From NCBI GenBank assembly GCA_031359995.1, contig JANMAT010000113.1, positions 1 to 10,788 of the forward strand: a stretch of 10,788 bases of DNA, in the 5' to 3' direction. This document shows, one piece after another, positions 4,280 through 10,788 of this stretch. Source of the stretch: JANMAT01 sp031359995. Lineage in GTDB: Bacteria > Actinomycetota > Acidimicrobiia > Acidimicrobiales > Ilumatobacteraceae. Position 1 is the first letter of the stretch. Each line of letters starts with the position of its first letter. Position numbers and translations under genes: made by a program. The notes below the pieces were generated by a model. The model ran no database searches. It had not been told where the DNA came from and saw nothing but the letters and a program-made list of their open reading frames with translations.

Positions 4280-5860
4280 ATGACAATCGAACAGGTCGAG
4301 GTGTTCGACACGACGCTGCGCGACGGCTGCCAGCTCGAAGGCATCTCGGTGACGGTGGAGGACAAGCTCCGCATCGCCGAGCAGCTGGACCGGCTCGGCC
4401 TCATGTGGATCGAGGGGGGCTGGCCCGGTGCCAACCCGAAGGACGAGGAGTTCTTCCGCCGGGCCCGCACCGAGCTGAAGCTGGCCAGCTCGAAGCTGGT
4501 GGCCTTCGGCTCCACCCGACGGGCCGCCGGAAAGGTCGATTCCGACCCCACGCTGGCCAACCTCGTGGCCGCCGGCACCGGCACGGTCTGCATCGTGGCC
4601 AAGTGCTGGGACTACCACGTCACCGAGGCGCTCGGCACCACCCTGGAGGAAGGCGTGGCCATGGTGGCCGACTCGGTCGCCTACCTGCGCTCGCACGGCC
4701 TCGGGGTCATGGTCGACGCCGAGCACTTCTTCGACGGGTACAGGCGCAACCCCGAGTTCAGCCTGCACGTGCTGGAGGCGGCGGTCACCAACGGCGCCAG
4801 CCACCTCGTGCTGTGCGACACCAACGGCGGCTCGCTGCCGTTCGAGGTGGAGCAGGCGGTGCGCGACGTCGTCACCCACTTCCACGGCGACGTCGTCGTC
4901 GGCATCCACTGCCACGACGACACCGGCTGCGCGGTGGCCAACTCGCTCGCCGCCGTGCGCGGCGGCGCCCGCCACGTGCAGGGCACCATCAACGGGCTCG
5001 GCGAGCGCACCGGCAACTGCAACCTGTCGACGATCATCCCGAACCTGGAGCTGAAGATGGGCTTCAAGGTGCTGCCCGAGGGCCGCCTGGAGCAGCTCAC
5101 CGCGGTCAGCCACCACATCGCCGAGCTCGTGAACCGGCCGCTGAACCCGCAGGCGCCCTACGTGGGCACCGGCGCCTTCGCCCACAAGGCCGGCCTGCAC
5201 GTGTCGGCCATCGTCAAGGCGCCCGACGCCTACGAGCACGTGCCGCCAGCGTCGGTCGGCAACGGCACCCGGTTCGTCGTGTCCGAGATGGCGGGCAAGG
5301 CCACCATCAAGATCAAGGCCGCGGAGCTCGGCCTGCAGATGGACGGCGCCGTCATCAACACCGTGATCGACGAGCTGAAGCGCCTGGAGTACGAGGGCTT
5401 CCACTTCGAGGCGGCCGACGCCTCGCTCGAGCTGCTCATGCGGCGCGCCACCGGCTGGACCCAGCCGTTCTTCGAGGTCGAGTCCATGCGGGTGACCACC
5501 GACGAGTTGCCCAACGGCACGTTCACCACCGAGGCCACGGTGAAGGTGCACGTCGACGGGGAGCGCTACGTCGAGATCGCCGAGGGCAACGGTCCGGTGA
5601 ACGCCATCGACACCGCGCTGCGCAAGGCGCTGCAGGTGGCCCACCCGCAGCTCGCTCGCATCCACCTCGTCGACTACAAGGTGCGCATCCTCGACAGCCA
5701 GGCCGCCACCGGCGCCACGACGCGCGTGCTGCTCGACGCCACCGACGGCCAGCGCACGTGGACCACCATCGGCGTGTCGGCCAACATCATCGAGGCGTCG
5801 TGGCAGGCCCTGAGCGAATCGCTCGTGTACGGCCTGCTGCATTCGTCGGCGACCGGCTGA
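4280..5860 (+). CDS. cimA: (R)-citramalate synthase
   Basis: A 526-residue enzyme of the 2-isopropylmalate synthase superfamily, matching the usual CimA length. It condenses pyruvate with acetyl-CoA to citramalate, the first step of the threonine-independent route to 2-oxobutyrate and isoleucine. The catalytic barrel begins VEVFDTTLRDGCQLEG, with metal or catalytic residues D10, R14 and D15. Further motifs are WIEGGWPGANPKDEEFF (43-59), LCDTNGGSLP (178-187), the metal ligands H210 and H212 in IHCHDDTG, and GLGERTGNCNL at 239-249. The form GGWPGANPKD and the EGISVTVEDK stretch are typical of CimA rather than LeuA. A linker with HKAGLHVSA (302-310) leads to a C-terminal regulatory domain from about 390, of the LeuA_dimer type that binds isoleucine or leucine as feedback inhibitor. 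It has its own promoter and leader attenuator. The homologous NifV and LeuA are less likely. Confidence 0.93.
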   Translation: MTIEQVEVFDTTLRDGCQLEGISVTVEDKLRIAEQLDRLGLMWIEGGWPGANPKDEEFFRRARTELKLASSKLVAFGSTRRAAGKVDSDPTLANLVAAGTGTVCIVAKCWDYHVTEALGTTLEEGVAMVADSVAYLRSHGLGVMVDAEHFFDGYRRNPEFSLHVLEAAVTNGASHLVLCDTNGGSLPFEVEQAVRDVVTHFHGDVVVGIHCHDDTGCAVANSLAAVRGGARHVQGTINGLGERTGNCNLSTIIPNLELKMGFKVLPEGRLEQLTAVSHHIAELVNRPLNPQAPYVGTGAFAHKAGLHVSAIVKAPDAYEHVPPASVGNGTRFVVSEMAGKATIKIKAAELGLQMDGAVINTVIDELKRLEYEGFHFEAADASLELLMRRATGWTQPFFEVESMRVTTDELPNGTFTTEATVKVHVDGERYVEIAEGNGPVNAIDTALRKALQVAHPQLARIHLVDYKVRILDSQAATGATTRVLLDATDGQRTWTTIGVSANIIEASWQALSESLVYGLLHSSATG

Positions 5861-5890
5861 CCGTTCACGGGCTGACGCCACCGGCCCCGA

Positions 5891-6952
5891 TCAGCGGTAG
5901 AAGCCGGTCACGTCGACCACCACGTTGGCCGAGCCGTTGCCGCCGGCATGGAGGGCGATCGAGCCGTTCACGCTGGTGGCGCACACGGCGAAGTTCGCCG
6001 TGATCTGTCCGGGACCGCTCCAGTTCACGTTCGACGTACCCGGGTAGGCGAGCCCGGCCGCGTACACCGCCAAGAAGCCACTGCCGGTGGTGTCGACCAC
6101 GGTCACGTTCATGGCCGCCGCGGTGGCCGACGCCGGCACCGCGTCGATCAGGTCGGTGCTGTCGCCGATGAAGCCGACCGTGATGTCGAGCGTGCGTTGG
6201 CCGCCGCCGCCCATGGGGCCCTCACCGCTCGCGGCCGGGCCACTGCCGGTGCGTGAGTCGTACACCCGCAGGGGCACGGGCAGCGGGTGGAACGACCCTG
6301 CGGTGTCGCGCCCGGCCAGCTTCACCCAACCGAGCTGGCCGGCGGTCACCGGCACCGAGAACCACAGGTTGAACGCGTCGTCCACCAGCAGTTCGCCCGG
6401 GTGGTGCACGGCGTCGGGTGGGCCGATCTGGTCGGCGGCGCCGGGGCCGGCCAGCGCGGCGGGGGGCAGGAAGCGGATGTGGGCCCCCAGCGCGGCGAGA
6501 GCCAGGGCGACGGGCGCCGGCTGGCTGGCCGACGGCACCGCGGCGTTGGCGGCCACCACGCCGTAGCCGGCGGCGGACCGGGTAGACCCGTGCACACCGT
6601 TGGCCACCCGGTCGACGGCATACCCGCCGACGGCGGCGGGGAACAGGTTCACCCCGTCGGTGGGGTTCGGACCGGGCGCCGCCTCGGCCCCGCTCAGCAC
6701 GCTGGCGCCCGTCGCGCCCAGCGCGGCGCCGGTGTAGGTGAGCAGCGTGGGGGCGGTGGCGGTGTTCGTCGCCGCGGCCATGACCGGCGAGTTGTCGAGG
6801 GCAGCCGCCGGGCGGCCGGCGGCCAGCACCGCCCCGGCCGCACCGGCGGCGGCGCCCGCCCCGGCCACGGCCAGGTGGGTCAGCAGCGCCCGGCGCGAGG
6901 GTCCGGGTGTCGGGTCGTTCTGCGGGTCCGGCGGCACCGGGTTCTCGGTCAT
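5891..6952 (-). CDS. Tat-exported protein with a beta-rich C-terminal domain, function unknown
   Basis: A 353-residue protein. The N-terminus carries a twin-arginine signal: S19-R20-R21-A-L-L followed by an Ala/Gly-rich hydrophobic segment (about 27-45) and a probable cleavage site near A49-A51 (RPAAALDN). It should therefore be folded in the cytoplasm and exported. The middle (about 100-145) has Gly/Ala-rich turns such as VANGVHGSTRSAAGYGVVA, faintly like the G-V-x-G-x-S repeats of fibrous or tail-like proteins. From about 227, LRVYDSRTGSG starts a domain that also contains AAMNVTVVDTTGSGFLAVY and ends ANVVVDVTGFYR. This pattern (RV/LLDTR..., LNVT..., VDVxGYF) is common at the C-termini of secreted actinobacterial proteins, but its role is unknown to me. 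GAGAGG (6961-6966, minus strand), eight bases upstream, supports the ATG at 6952. It converges with cimA across only 30 bases. Confidence 0.82.
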   Translation of the reverse strand: MTENPVPPDPQNDPTPGPSRRALLTHLAVAGAGAAAGAAGAVLAAGRPAAALDNSPVMAAATNTATAPTLLTYTGAALGATGASVLSGAEAAPGPNPTDGVNLFPAAVGGYAVDRVANGVHGSTRSAAGYGVVAANAAVPSASQPAPVALALAALGAHIRFLPPAALAGPGAADQIGPPDAVHHPGELLVDDAFNLWFSVPVTAGQLGWVKLAGRDTAGSFHPLPVPLRVYDSRTGSGPAASGEGPMGGGGQRTLDITVGFIGDSTDLIDAVPASATAAAMNVTVVDTTGSGFLAVYAAGLAYPGTSNVNWSGPGQITANFAVCATSVNGSIALHAGGNGSANVVVDVTGFYR

Positions 6953-7056
6953 CGGGTCGGCCTCTCGGGTCGGCGGCGGTCCAGCGGTCTAGCAAACGGA
7001 CCGGGTGAGGGTGGGTCGCGCCCGCCCCTCACTACACGAACGACCGCCCCGGGACG

Positions 7057-7062
7057 TAGGCT
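7057..7062 (+). promoter_or_regulatory. Possible -10 element before the 174-aa gene
   Basis: TAGGCT at 7057-7062 fits the TANNNT form and ends nine bases before the ATG at 7072, which would place transcription initiation within a few bases of the start codon. No -35 match is visible at the proper distance and no Shine-Dalgarno sequence is present. Confidence 0.3.
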
Positions 7063-7071
7063 GACCAGGCC

Positions 7072-7596
7072 ATGGCTGCTCCCCAGTTCGTGCCCTCGCC
7101 CGCCACCGACATCGCCCGGTCCTACCGCTCGCCGGACCACGTGCCCGACTCCTGGTCGCCCGACCGGCCCGGTGAGCTGGTCGCCGGTCGCCAGCCCAGC
7201 GGTGGTCGCTTCGGCTATCAAGGCCCCGACCAGGGCTTCGGGCTCACGCTGGCCGAGCGCTTCCGCGACCGCCTGCAGCTCACCAAGGGCGAGCTGGCCG
7301 ACGATGCCGTGCGCGGGTGCCTGAACATCGCCCTGCGGCGGGCGTCCGTGTACGGGCGGGCGCCGTCGGTGCACGACCTGACCATGGCCTTCACCATGTG
7401 GGGCTTCCTCGATGCCGCCCCGCCGGCCGATCTGGTCGCCGTGCGCAGGGCCGTGTTCGAGGGTCTCGGCAACGCCCACCACTACGCCGAGGGTCGGGCC
7501 GTCGCCGCCCACGTACCCGAGGCCACGCTGCGGATGACCCCGCAAGCACTGCAGGCGGCGTACCCGGCAAGCTGGCGTTCCCTGCTCGGCGTCTGA
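7072..7596 (+). CDS. Uncharacterised 174-residue protein
   Basis: I do not recognise this family. The protein has a low-complexity, Pro/Ser/Asp-rich first 40 residues, then a compact region from about 45 to 150 that looks all-helical. Its notable stretches are RFGYQGPDQGFGLTLAERF at 46-64, DDAVRGCLNIALRRASVYGR at 77-96, HDLTMAFTMWGFL at 101-113 and NAHHYAEGRAV at 134-144. There is no signal peptide and no long hydrophobic segment, so it is probably cytoplasmic. Third-position C/G bias is strong throughout and the start has a plausible -10 nearby, so the ORF looks genuine. It lies divergent from the Tat protein gene (119-base gap) and convergent with the lipoprotein gene (15-base gap), so it is probably a single-gene unit. 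No function can be inferred from the neighbours. Confidence 0.75.
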   Translation: MAAPQFVPSPATDIARSYRSPDHVPDSWSPDRPGELVAGRQPSGGRFGYQGPDQGFGLTLAERFRDRLQLTKGELADDAVRGCLNIALRRASVYGRAPSVHDLTMAFTMWGFLDAAPPADLVAVRRAVFEGLGNAHHYAEGRAVAAHVPEATLRMTPQALQAAYPASWRSLLGV

Positions 7597-7611
7597 CCGG
7601 CCGGCTCGGCG

Positions 7612-8754
7612 TCAGCCGGGCAGGGCGAAGCCGTTCAGCAGCTCGCCGTTGCCGGGATCGGCCGGTGTCAGGACGCAGAGCGCCTGTCGGTCCCCGCCGT
7701 CGAATGTGGCGCGAGCCGGCAGCTGCACGCGCAGGCCGAAGGTCCCGCCGGCCGTAGGCTGGTAGCCGGTCGCGGTGATCCACTGCACCACCGCGGCCCG
7801 GCAGGCGAGCACCAGGCGCCGGAAGGGGTGGTCGTCGAGCGTGGCCGTGGTGATGGTCTCGTAGATCTTCGGGTCGTCGCCGGTGGGCACGGCGATGACC
7901 GCGTGCACGGCGTGCGGGTCGGAGCAGGCCACCCCGCCGGTGTCCTGGGCCGGGGGCACGAAGTCGGGGCCGGGCGGCAGGAAGACGGCGCACTCGGCCG
8001 GCTGCAGGGGGCGCACCGCACTCGCCGGTGTGGGCCCGTTGGCGCCCTTGCACGGGTCGCCGCAGGTGGCCAGGCGCGCGTCGATGGCGGCGACGACGGC
8101 CGTGACGGTCGCGTCGGCCGCCGCCAGCGTGGCCGGTTCGAGCACCGGGTCGAGCTTCACCTCGCGCACGTCGACGCTGATGTCGACCGGGCCTCGAGCG
8201 AGCCGCACGTTGACGTACAGCGGACCGTCGGCGGTGGGCCGGTAGAGGTGGCCGACGGCGCCGCTCACCGTGGAGCTCGCCGCGGTGGCGTTCTGCTCGG
8301 GCGGGAACAGCGCCGCCCGCGCCGTCACGAAGGCGGCGGCGCGGCTCGGGTCGGCGTGCAGGCCGAGCACGACCCGTCGGGCCACGAGCTTGTCGGCCAG
8401 CGCTTCGAACGTGACCGCCTGGAACGTGGCGGTCTGCCCGGCCAGCCCGGGCAGGTCGACCCCGCCCGGGGTTCCGGTGGGCAGGCCGGCGCGCACCGCC
8501 GGCCGCAGGGGCGCCACGCCGTTCCAAGGTTCGAGCAGGCCGGCCGACGTGATGAAGCTCCACAGCTCCCGGGGTGCCACCGGTAGGGGGGGCACGATGG
8601 TCGTGGTCGGCGCCGGCGCCGAGGTGGTCGTGAGGGCGACGGCCTTGTCGACCGACACGCCCGACTCCTTCGGGTTCACCGCGCAGGCCGCCAGGGTCAG
8701 CACGGCGACGGCGCACGCGGCCCGGCCACCGGTCGCCGCGCGGAATCGTGCCAT
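7612..8754 (-). CDS. Lipoprotein with septum-formation-like C-terminal domain
   Basis: A 380-residue protein. MARFRAATGGR is a positive n-region followed by a hydrophobic stretch and the lipobox L21-A-A-C24, so it should be cleaved before Cys24, lipidated and anchored outside the cytoplasmic membrane. A Thr/Ala/Pro-rich linker (about 38-60) leads to a large region (about 60-235) that I cannot assign. From about 252 to the end the pattern resembles the Septum_form domain of actinobacterial envelope proteins: C255, the CSDPHAVHAV motif (C277, P280, H281), C318, W325, then GGDRQALC with C360. The four cysteines probably form two disulfides, and a further pair C231/C235 lies just before. The frame runs on upstream to 9765, but that is antisense to the methyltransferase. 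The ATG at 8754 directly precedes the signal peptide. A role in envelope or division is suggested only by domain name. Confidence 0.82.
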   Translation of the reverse strand: MARFRAATGGRAACAVAVLTLAACAVNPKESGVSVDKAVALTTTSAPAPTTTIVPPLPVAPRELWSFITSAGLLEPWNGVAPLRPAVRAGLPTGTPGGVDLPGLAGQTATFQAVTFEALADKLVARRVVLGLHADPSRAAAFVTARAALFPPEQNATAASSTVSGAVGHLYRPTADGPLYVNVRLARGPVDISVDVREVKLDPVLEPATLAAADATVTAVVAAIDARLATCGDPCKGANGPTPASAVRPLQPAECAVFLPPGPDFVPPAQDTGGVACSDPHAVHAVIAVPTGDDPKIYETITTATLDDHPFRRLVLACRAAVVQWITATGYQPTAGGTFGLRVQLPARATFDGGDRQALCVLTPADPGNGELLNGFALPG

Positions 8755-8762
8755 GGGGATGC

Positions 8763-8792
8763 AGCATGCCCGACGGGGACGCATCCCGTCAG
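8763..8792 (-). promoter_or_regulatory. Predicted promoter of the lipoprotein gene
   Basis: On the minus strand, CTGACG (8792-8787) is a four-of-six -35. It is followed after 18 bases by CATGCT (8768-8763), a weak -10, with eight bases to the ATG at 8754. The message would be leaderless or nearly so. The match is modest. Confidence 0.3.
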
Positions 8793-8817
8793 CCTGTGCG
8801 CGGGCGACCGCGCCGGT

Positions 8818-8823
8818 CATGAT
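8818..8823 (+). promoter_or_regulatory. Possible -10 element of the methyltransferase gene
   Basis: CATGAT at 8818-8823 retains four of six -10 bases and ends six bases before the ATG at 8830, again placing the transcript start at the start codon. No good -35 was found. The 75-base gap would then hold divergent promoters for this gene and the lipoprotein. Confidence 0.25.
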
Positions 8824-8829
8824 GGCCCC

Positions 8830-9615
8830 ATGACCCCGAGCGAGAGCTGGGCGGCCGCACTGGGCGAGTGGGCCATCCCCGACGAGATCCTGCAGCAGGC
8901 GCCGGCCGACCCGTGGATCCACCCGCCGCGGTTCTTCCGGGTCGACCCGGCCACCGATCCCACCGACACGCCGTCGCACCGCACCGCTCGCCGGGCGCTC
9001 GGTGGTGGTGGCACCGTGCTCGACGTGGGCGTCGGCGGCGGCCGGTCGTGCCTGCCGCTGGTGCCGCGGGCCACCGCCTTGGTCGGGGTCGACGAGCAGC
9101 AGGCCATGCTCGACCAGTTCGCCGAGGCGTGCGCCGCCGCCGGCGTGCCCAGCCAGGGGTTCCAGGGTCGTTGGCCCGACGTGGCCGACGCCGTGCCCAT
9201 GGCCGACGTGGCCGTGAGCCATCACGTCGTGTACAACGTCGCCGCCATCGAGCCGTTCCTGGTGGCGCTCACCGCCCACGCCCGCCGGCTGGTGGTGGTG
9301 GAGTTGCCCGGGCGCCACCCGACGTCGTGGTTCAACCCGCTGTGGCAGCGGTTCTGGGTCCTCGCCCGGCCGTCGGAACCATCGGCCGAGCTGTTCACCG
9401 AGGTGGTGCGCTCGCTCGGCTGGTTGCCCGACGTGGCCTGGGTGGAGCGGGCGCCCCGCTCGACCAGCGAGGGCCGGTCGCCCGAGTTCGTGGCCTTCGT
9501 GCGTCAGCGCCTCTGCCTGCCGGCGTCGCGTGACGCCGAAGTGGCGGCGGCCCTGGCCGACCTTCCCGACACGGCGTCCCACCGCGTGGCCACCGTGTCG
9601 TGGGCGCCGCGCTGA
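8830..9615 (+). CDS. Class I SAM-dependent methyltransferase, substrate unknown
   Basis: A 261-residue cytoplasmic protein with a Rossmann-type methyltransferase core. Motif I is VLDVGVGGGRS at 63-73, the glycine loop that holds S-adenosylmethionine. VGVDEQQAMLDQF follows, with D88 at the end of the second strand, where it binds the ribose hydroxyls. VAVSHHVVYNVAAIEPFL near 128-145 is the motif IV region, and RRLVVVELPGRHPTSWF corresponds to the following strand. The first 50 residues (WAIPDEILQQAPADPWIHPPRFFRVDP) form an N-terminal extension with conserved-looking Trp and Pro residues that may cover the substrate. The C-terminal half is not diagnostic, so methyl acceptor and pathway remain open. 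It is divergent from the lipoprotein gene and 46 bases upstream of the acyl-CoA dehydrogenase gene, without overlap. Confidence 0.82.
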   Translation: MTPSESWAAALGEWAIPDEILQQAPADPWIHPPRFFRVDPATDPTDTPSHRTARRALGGGGTVLDVGVGGGRSCLPLVPRATALVGVDEQQAMLDQFAEACAAAGVPSQGFQGRWPDVADAVPMADVAVSHHVVYNVAAIEPFLVALTAHARRLVVVELPGRHPTSWFNPLWQRFWVLARPSEPSAELFTEVVRSLGWLPDVAWVERAPRSTSEGRSPEFVAFVRQRLCLPASRDAEVAAALADLPDTASHRVATVSWAPR

Positions 9616-9648
9616 GGGTCCGTGCCGACGGCCGCCGTCGCCCGGGGG

Positions 9649-9654
9649 CAGAAT
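9649..9654 (+). promoter_or_regulatory. Possible -10 element of the acyl-CoA dehydrogenase gene
   Basis: CAGAAT at 9649-9654 matches four of six -10 bases and ends seven bases before the ATG at 9662. It supports that start over the in-frame ATG at 9671. The expected -35 position holds no recognisable hexamer. Confidence 0.3.
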
Positions 9655-9661
9655 GGTGCTC

Positions 9662-10788
9662 ATGCAAGCGATGACCCTGAGCACCGAGCAGCACGAGTTC
9701 CGACGCGTCGTCCGCCAGTTCGCCGAGGACAAGATCGCGCCACTGGCGGCGGAGACCGACGCCAAGGCCGAGTACTCGTGGGAGGCGTTCGCGGCCCTGA
9801 AGGCGATGGAGCTGACCGCGCTGTCCTACCCCGAGGAGTACGGCGGATCGGGCGCCAGCGCCGTCGACCAGGCCATCGTGTGCGAGGAGCTGGCGCGGGT
9901 GTGCGCCTCCACCGCGCTCATGTTCATGATCTCGAAGTTGGGCATGCTGCCCGTCATCAACTTCGGCAGCCACGAGCTGAAGGCGAAGTACCTGCCGAGG
10001 ATCTGCACCGGCGAGAGTCAGGCCAGCTACTGCCTGAGCGAGCCCGACGCCGGCAGCGACGTGGCCGCCATGACCACCAAGGCCGTCAAGGACGGCGACA
10101 CGTACGTGATCAACGGCACCAAGTGCTGGATCACCAACGGCGGCATCTCCGATCTGTACACCGTGTTCGCCAAGACCGACCCGGCGGCCGGCCACCGCGG
10201 CATCAGCGCTTTCGTGGTCGAGAAGGACTGGGGTGTCCAGATCGAGAAGCTCGAGCACAAGCTCGGCATCAAGGGTTCGCCCACCGCCATCATCCGCCTC
10301 GACGACGTGCGGGTGCCGGCCGAGAACCTCATCGGTGCAGAGGGCAAGGGCTTCTTCTACGCCATGCACACCCTCGACCGCAGCCGGCCCACCGTCGGGG
10401 CCCAGGCCGTCGGCATCGCCCAGGGCGCGCTCGACTACGCCGCCGGCTACATGAAGGAGCGCCGCACGTTCGGCCGGCCGATCTCCGAGAACCAGGGTCT
10501 GCAGTGGATCGTCGCCGATGCCGCCATGCACGTGGAGGCGGCCCGCGGCCTGGTGTACCAGGCGTGCGCACTGGTCGACGAGGACGACCCCTACGGCACG
10601 CTCGCCCAGATCGGCGCCATGGCCAAGTGCTTCGCCAGCGACGTGGCCATGAAGGTCACCACCGATGCCGTGCAGTTGCTGGGCGGCTACGGCTACACCA
10701 CCGAGTTCCCGGTCGAGCGCATGATGCGCGACGCCAAGATCACCCAGATCTACGAGGGCACCAACCAGATCCAACGCATCGTGATCGC
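9662..10788 (+). CDS. Acyl-CoA dehydrogenase, 3' end missing
   Basis: Open from the ATG at 9662 to the right edge: 375 complete codons plus two bases, nearly the whole of a usual 380-residue enzyme. It oxidises acyl-CoA thioesters to trans-2-enoyl-CoA with FAD, passing electrons to electron-transfer flavoprotein. The N-terminal helical domain (EFRRVVRQFAEDKIAPLA) is followed by signature 1, ASYCLSEPDAGSD (121-133), the beta domain with NGTKCWITNGG, and the C-terminal helical domain with MKERRTFGRPI. Near the end, QLLGGYGYTTEFPVERMMRDAK precedes IYEGTNQIQR, whose glutamate E365 is at the usual catalytic-base position of short- and medium-chain types. Chain-length or branched-chain specificity cannot be settled. 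An alternative ATG at 9671 would remove three residues. It may share a transcript with the methyltransferase gene, but has its own possible -10. Confidence 0.93.
   Translation, partial: MQAMTLSTEQHEFRRVVRQFAEDKIAPLAAETDAKAEYSWEAFAALKAMELTALSYPEEYGGSGASAVDQAIVCEELARVCASTALMFMISKLGMLPVINFGSHELKAKYLPRICTGESQASYCLSEPDAGSDVAAMTTKAVKDGDTYVINGTKCWITNGGISDLYTVFAKTDPAAGHRGISAFVVEKDWGVQIEKLEHKLGIKGSPTAIIRLDDVRVPAENLIGAEGKGFFYAMHTLDRSRPTVGAQAVGIAQGALDYAAGYMKERRTFGRPISENQGLQWIVADAAMHVEAARGLVYQACALVDEDDPYGTLAQIGAMAKCFASDVAMKVTTDAVQLLGGYGYTTEFPVERMMRDAKITQIYEGTNQIQRIVI

Noticed and set aside
3986..5881. A 631-codon open frame on the minus strand across cimA
   Set aside because: It is antisense to cimA in a GC-rich sequence, is rich in His, Arg, Gly and Val without any motif, and cimA on the plus strand has full catalytic motifs. 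It is a shadow frame.
4147..6003. A 618-codon plus-strand frame overlapping cimA
   Set aside because: It is the +1/+2 shadow of cimA, very Arg/Gly/His/Pro-rich and without domains. It also runs through the terminator and into the opposite-strand Tat gene.
8755..9765. N-terminal extension of the lipoprotein frame to 9765
   Set aside because: It is antisense to the methyltransferase, and a lipobox signal peptide begins directly at the ATG at 8754.
1..10788. Mobile element, phage or defence island
   Set aside because: No transposase, integrase, phage, restriction or toxin-antitoxin genes, no terminal inverted repeats and no CRISPR-like arrays were seen. The genes are metabolic or envelope-related with even codon bias.

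Overview
This is a GC-rich window (my impression is about 70%; not computed) from a bacterial chromosome with closely packed genes on both strands. Start-proximal -10-like hexamers without Shine-Dalgarno sequences, strong C/G bias at third codon positions, a septum-formation-like lipoprotein and a Tat-exported protein all point to a high-GC actinobacterium. An acidimicrobial lineage (Ilumatobacter-like) is my best guess, but this is inference. I saw no mobile element, CRISPR array, tRNA or rRNA.

Layout. (1) 2-943 (+): the 3' end of a secreted or periplasmic beta-propeller-like protein. (2) 988-1908 (+): ilvE, branched-chain aminotransferase. (3) 1909-1994: convergent gap holding a 22-bp-period tandem repeat. 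(4) 1995-2774 (-): a metallo-beta-lactamase-fold lactonase-like hydrolase, divergent from (5) 2829-3224 and 3221-4093 (+): a carboxymuconolactone decarboxylase-like protein translationally coupled to a 3-hydroxyisobutyrate dehydrogenase-family oxidoreductase. (6) 4104-4250: a regulatory leader with a promoter, a 17-codon leader ORF containing Ile-Ile-Val-Ile, a perfect 10-bp hairpin and a U-tract terminator. It lies directly before (7) 4280-5860 (+): cimA, citramalate synthase. (8) 5891-6952 (-): Tat-exported surface protein. (9) 7072-7596 (+): uncharacterised 174-aa protein. (10) 7612-8754 (-): lipoprotein with a septum-formation-like C-terminal domain, divergent from (11) 8830-9615 (+): SAM-dependent methyltransferase. 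(12) 9662 to the window end (+): acyl-CoA dehydrogenase, cut by the window edge.

How it fits together. Two genes serve branched-chain amino acid synthesis. CimA condenses pyruvate and acetyl-CoA to citramalate, the threonine-independent route to 2-oxobutyrate and isoleucine. IlvE performs the last transamination for Ile, Val and Leu. The most interesting element is the leader before cimA, which reads as a ribosome-mediated transcription attenuator sensing charged tRNA-Ile (and possibly tRNA-Val and tRNA-Leu). The middle divergent group (lactonase-like hydrolase, decarboxylase-like protein, dehydrogenase) looks like a small catabolic module of unknown substrate. Most genes appear to be transcribed as leaderless or near-leaderless mRNAs, while cimA, the decarboxylase-like gene and the Tat protein gene have Shine-Dalgarno sequences.
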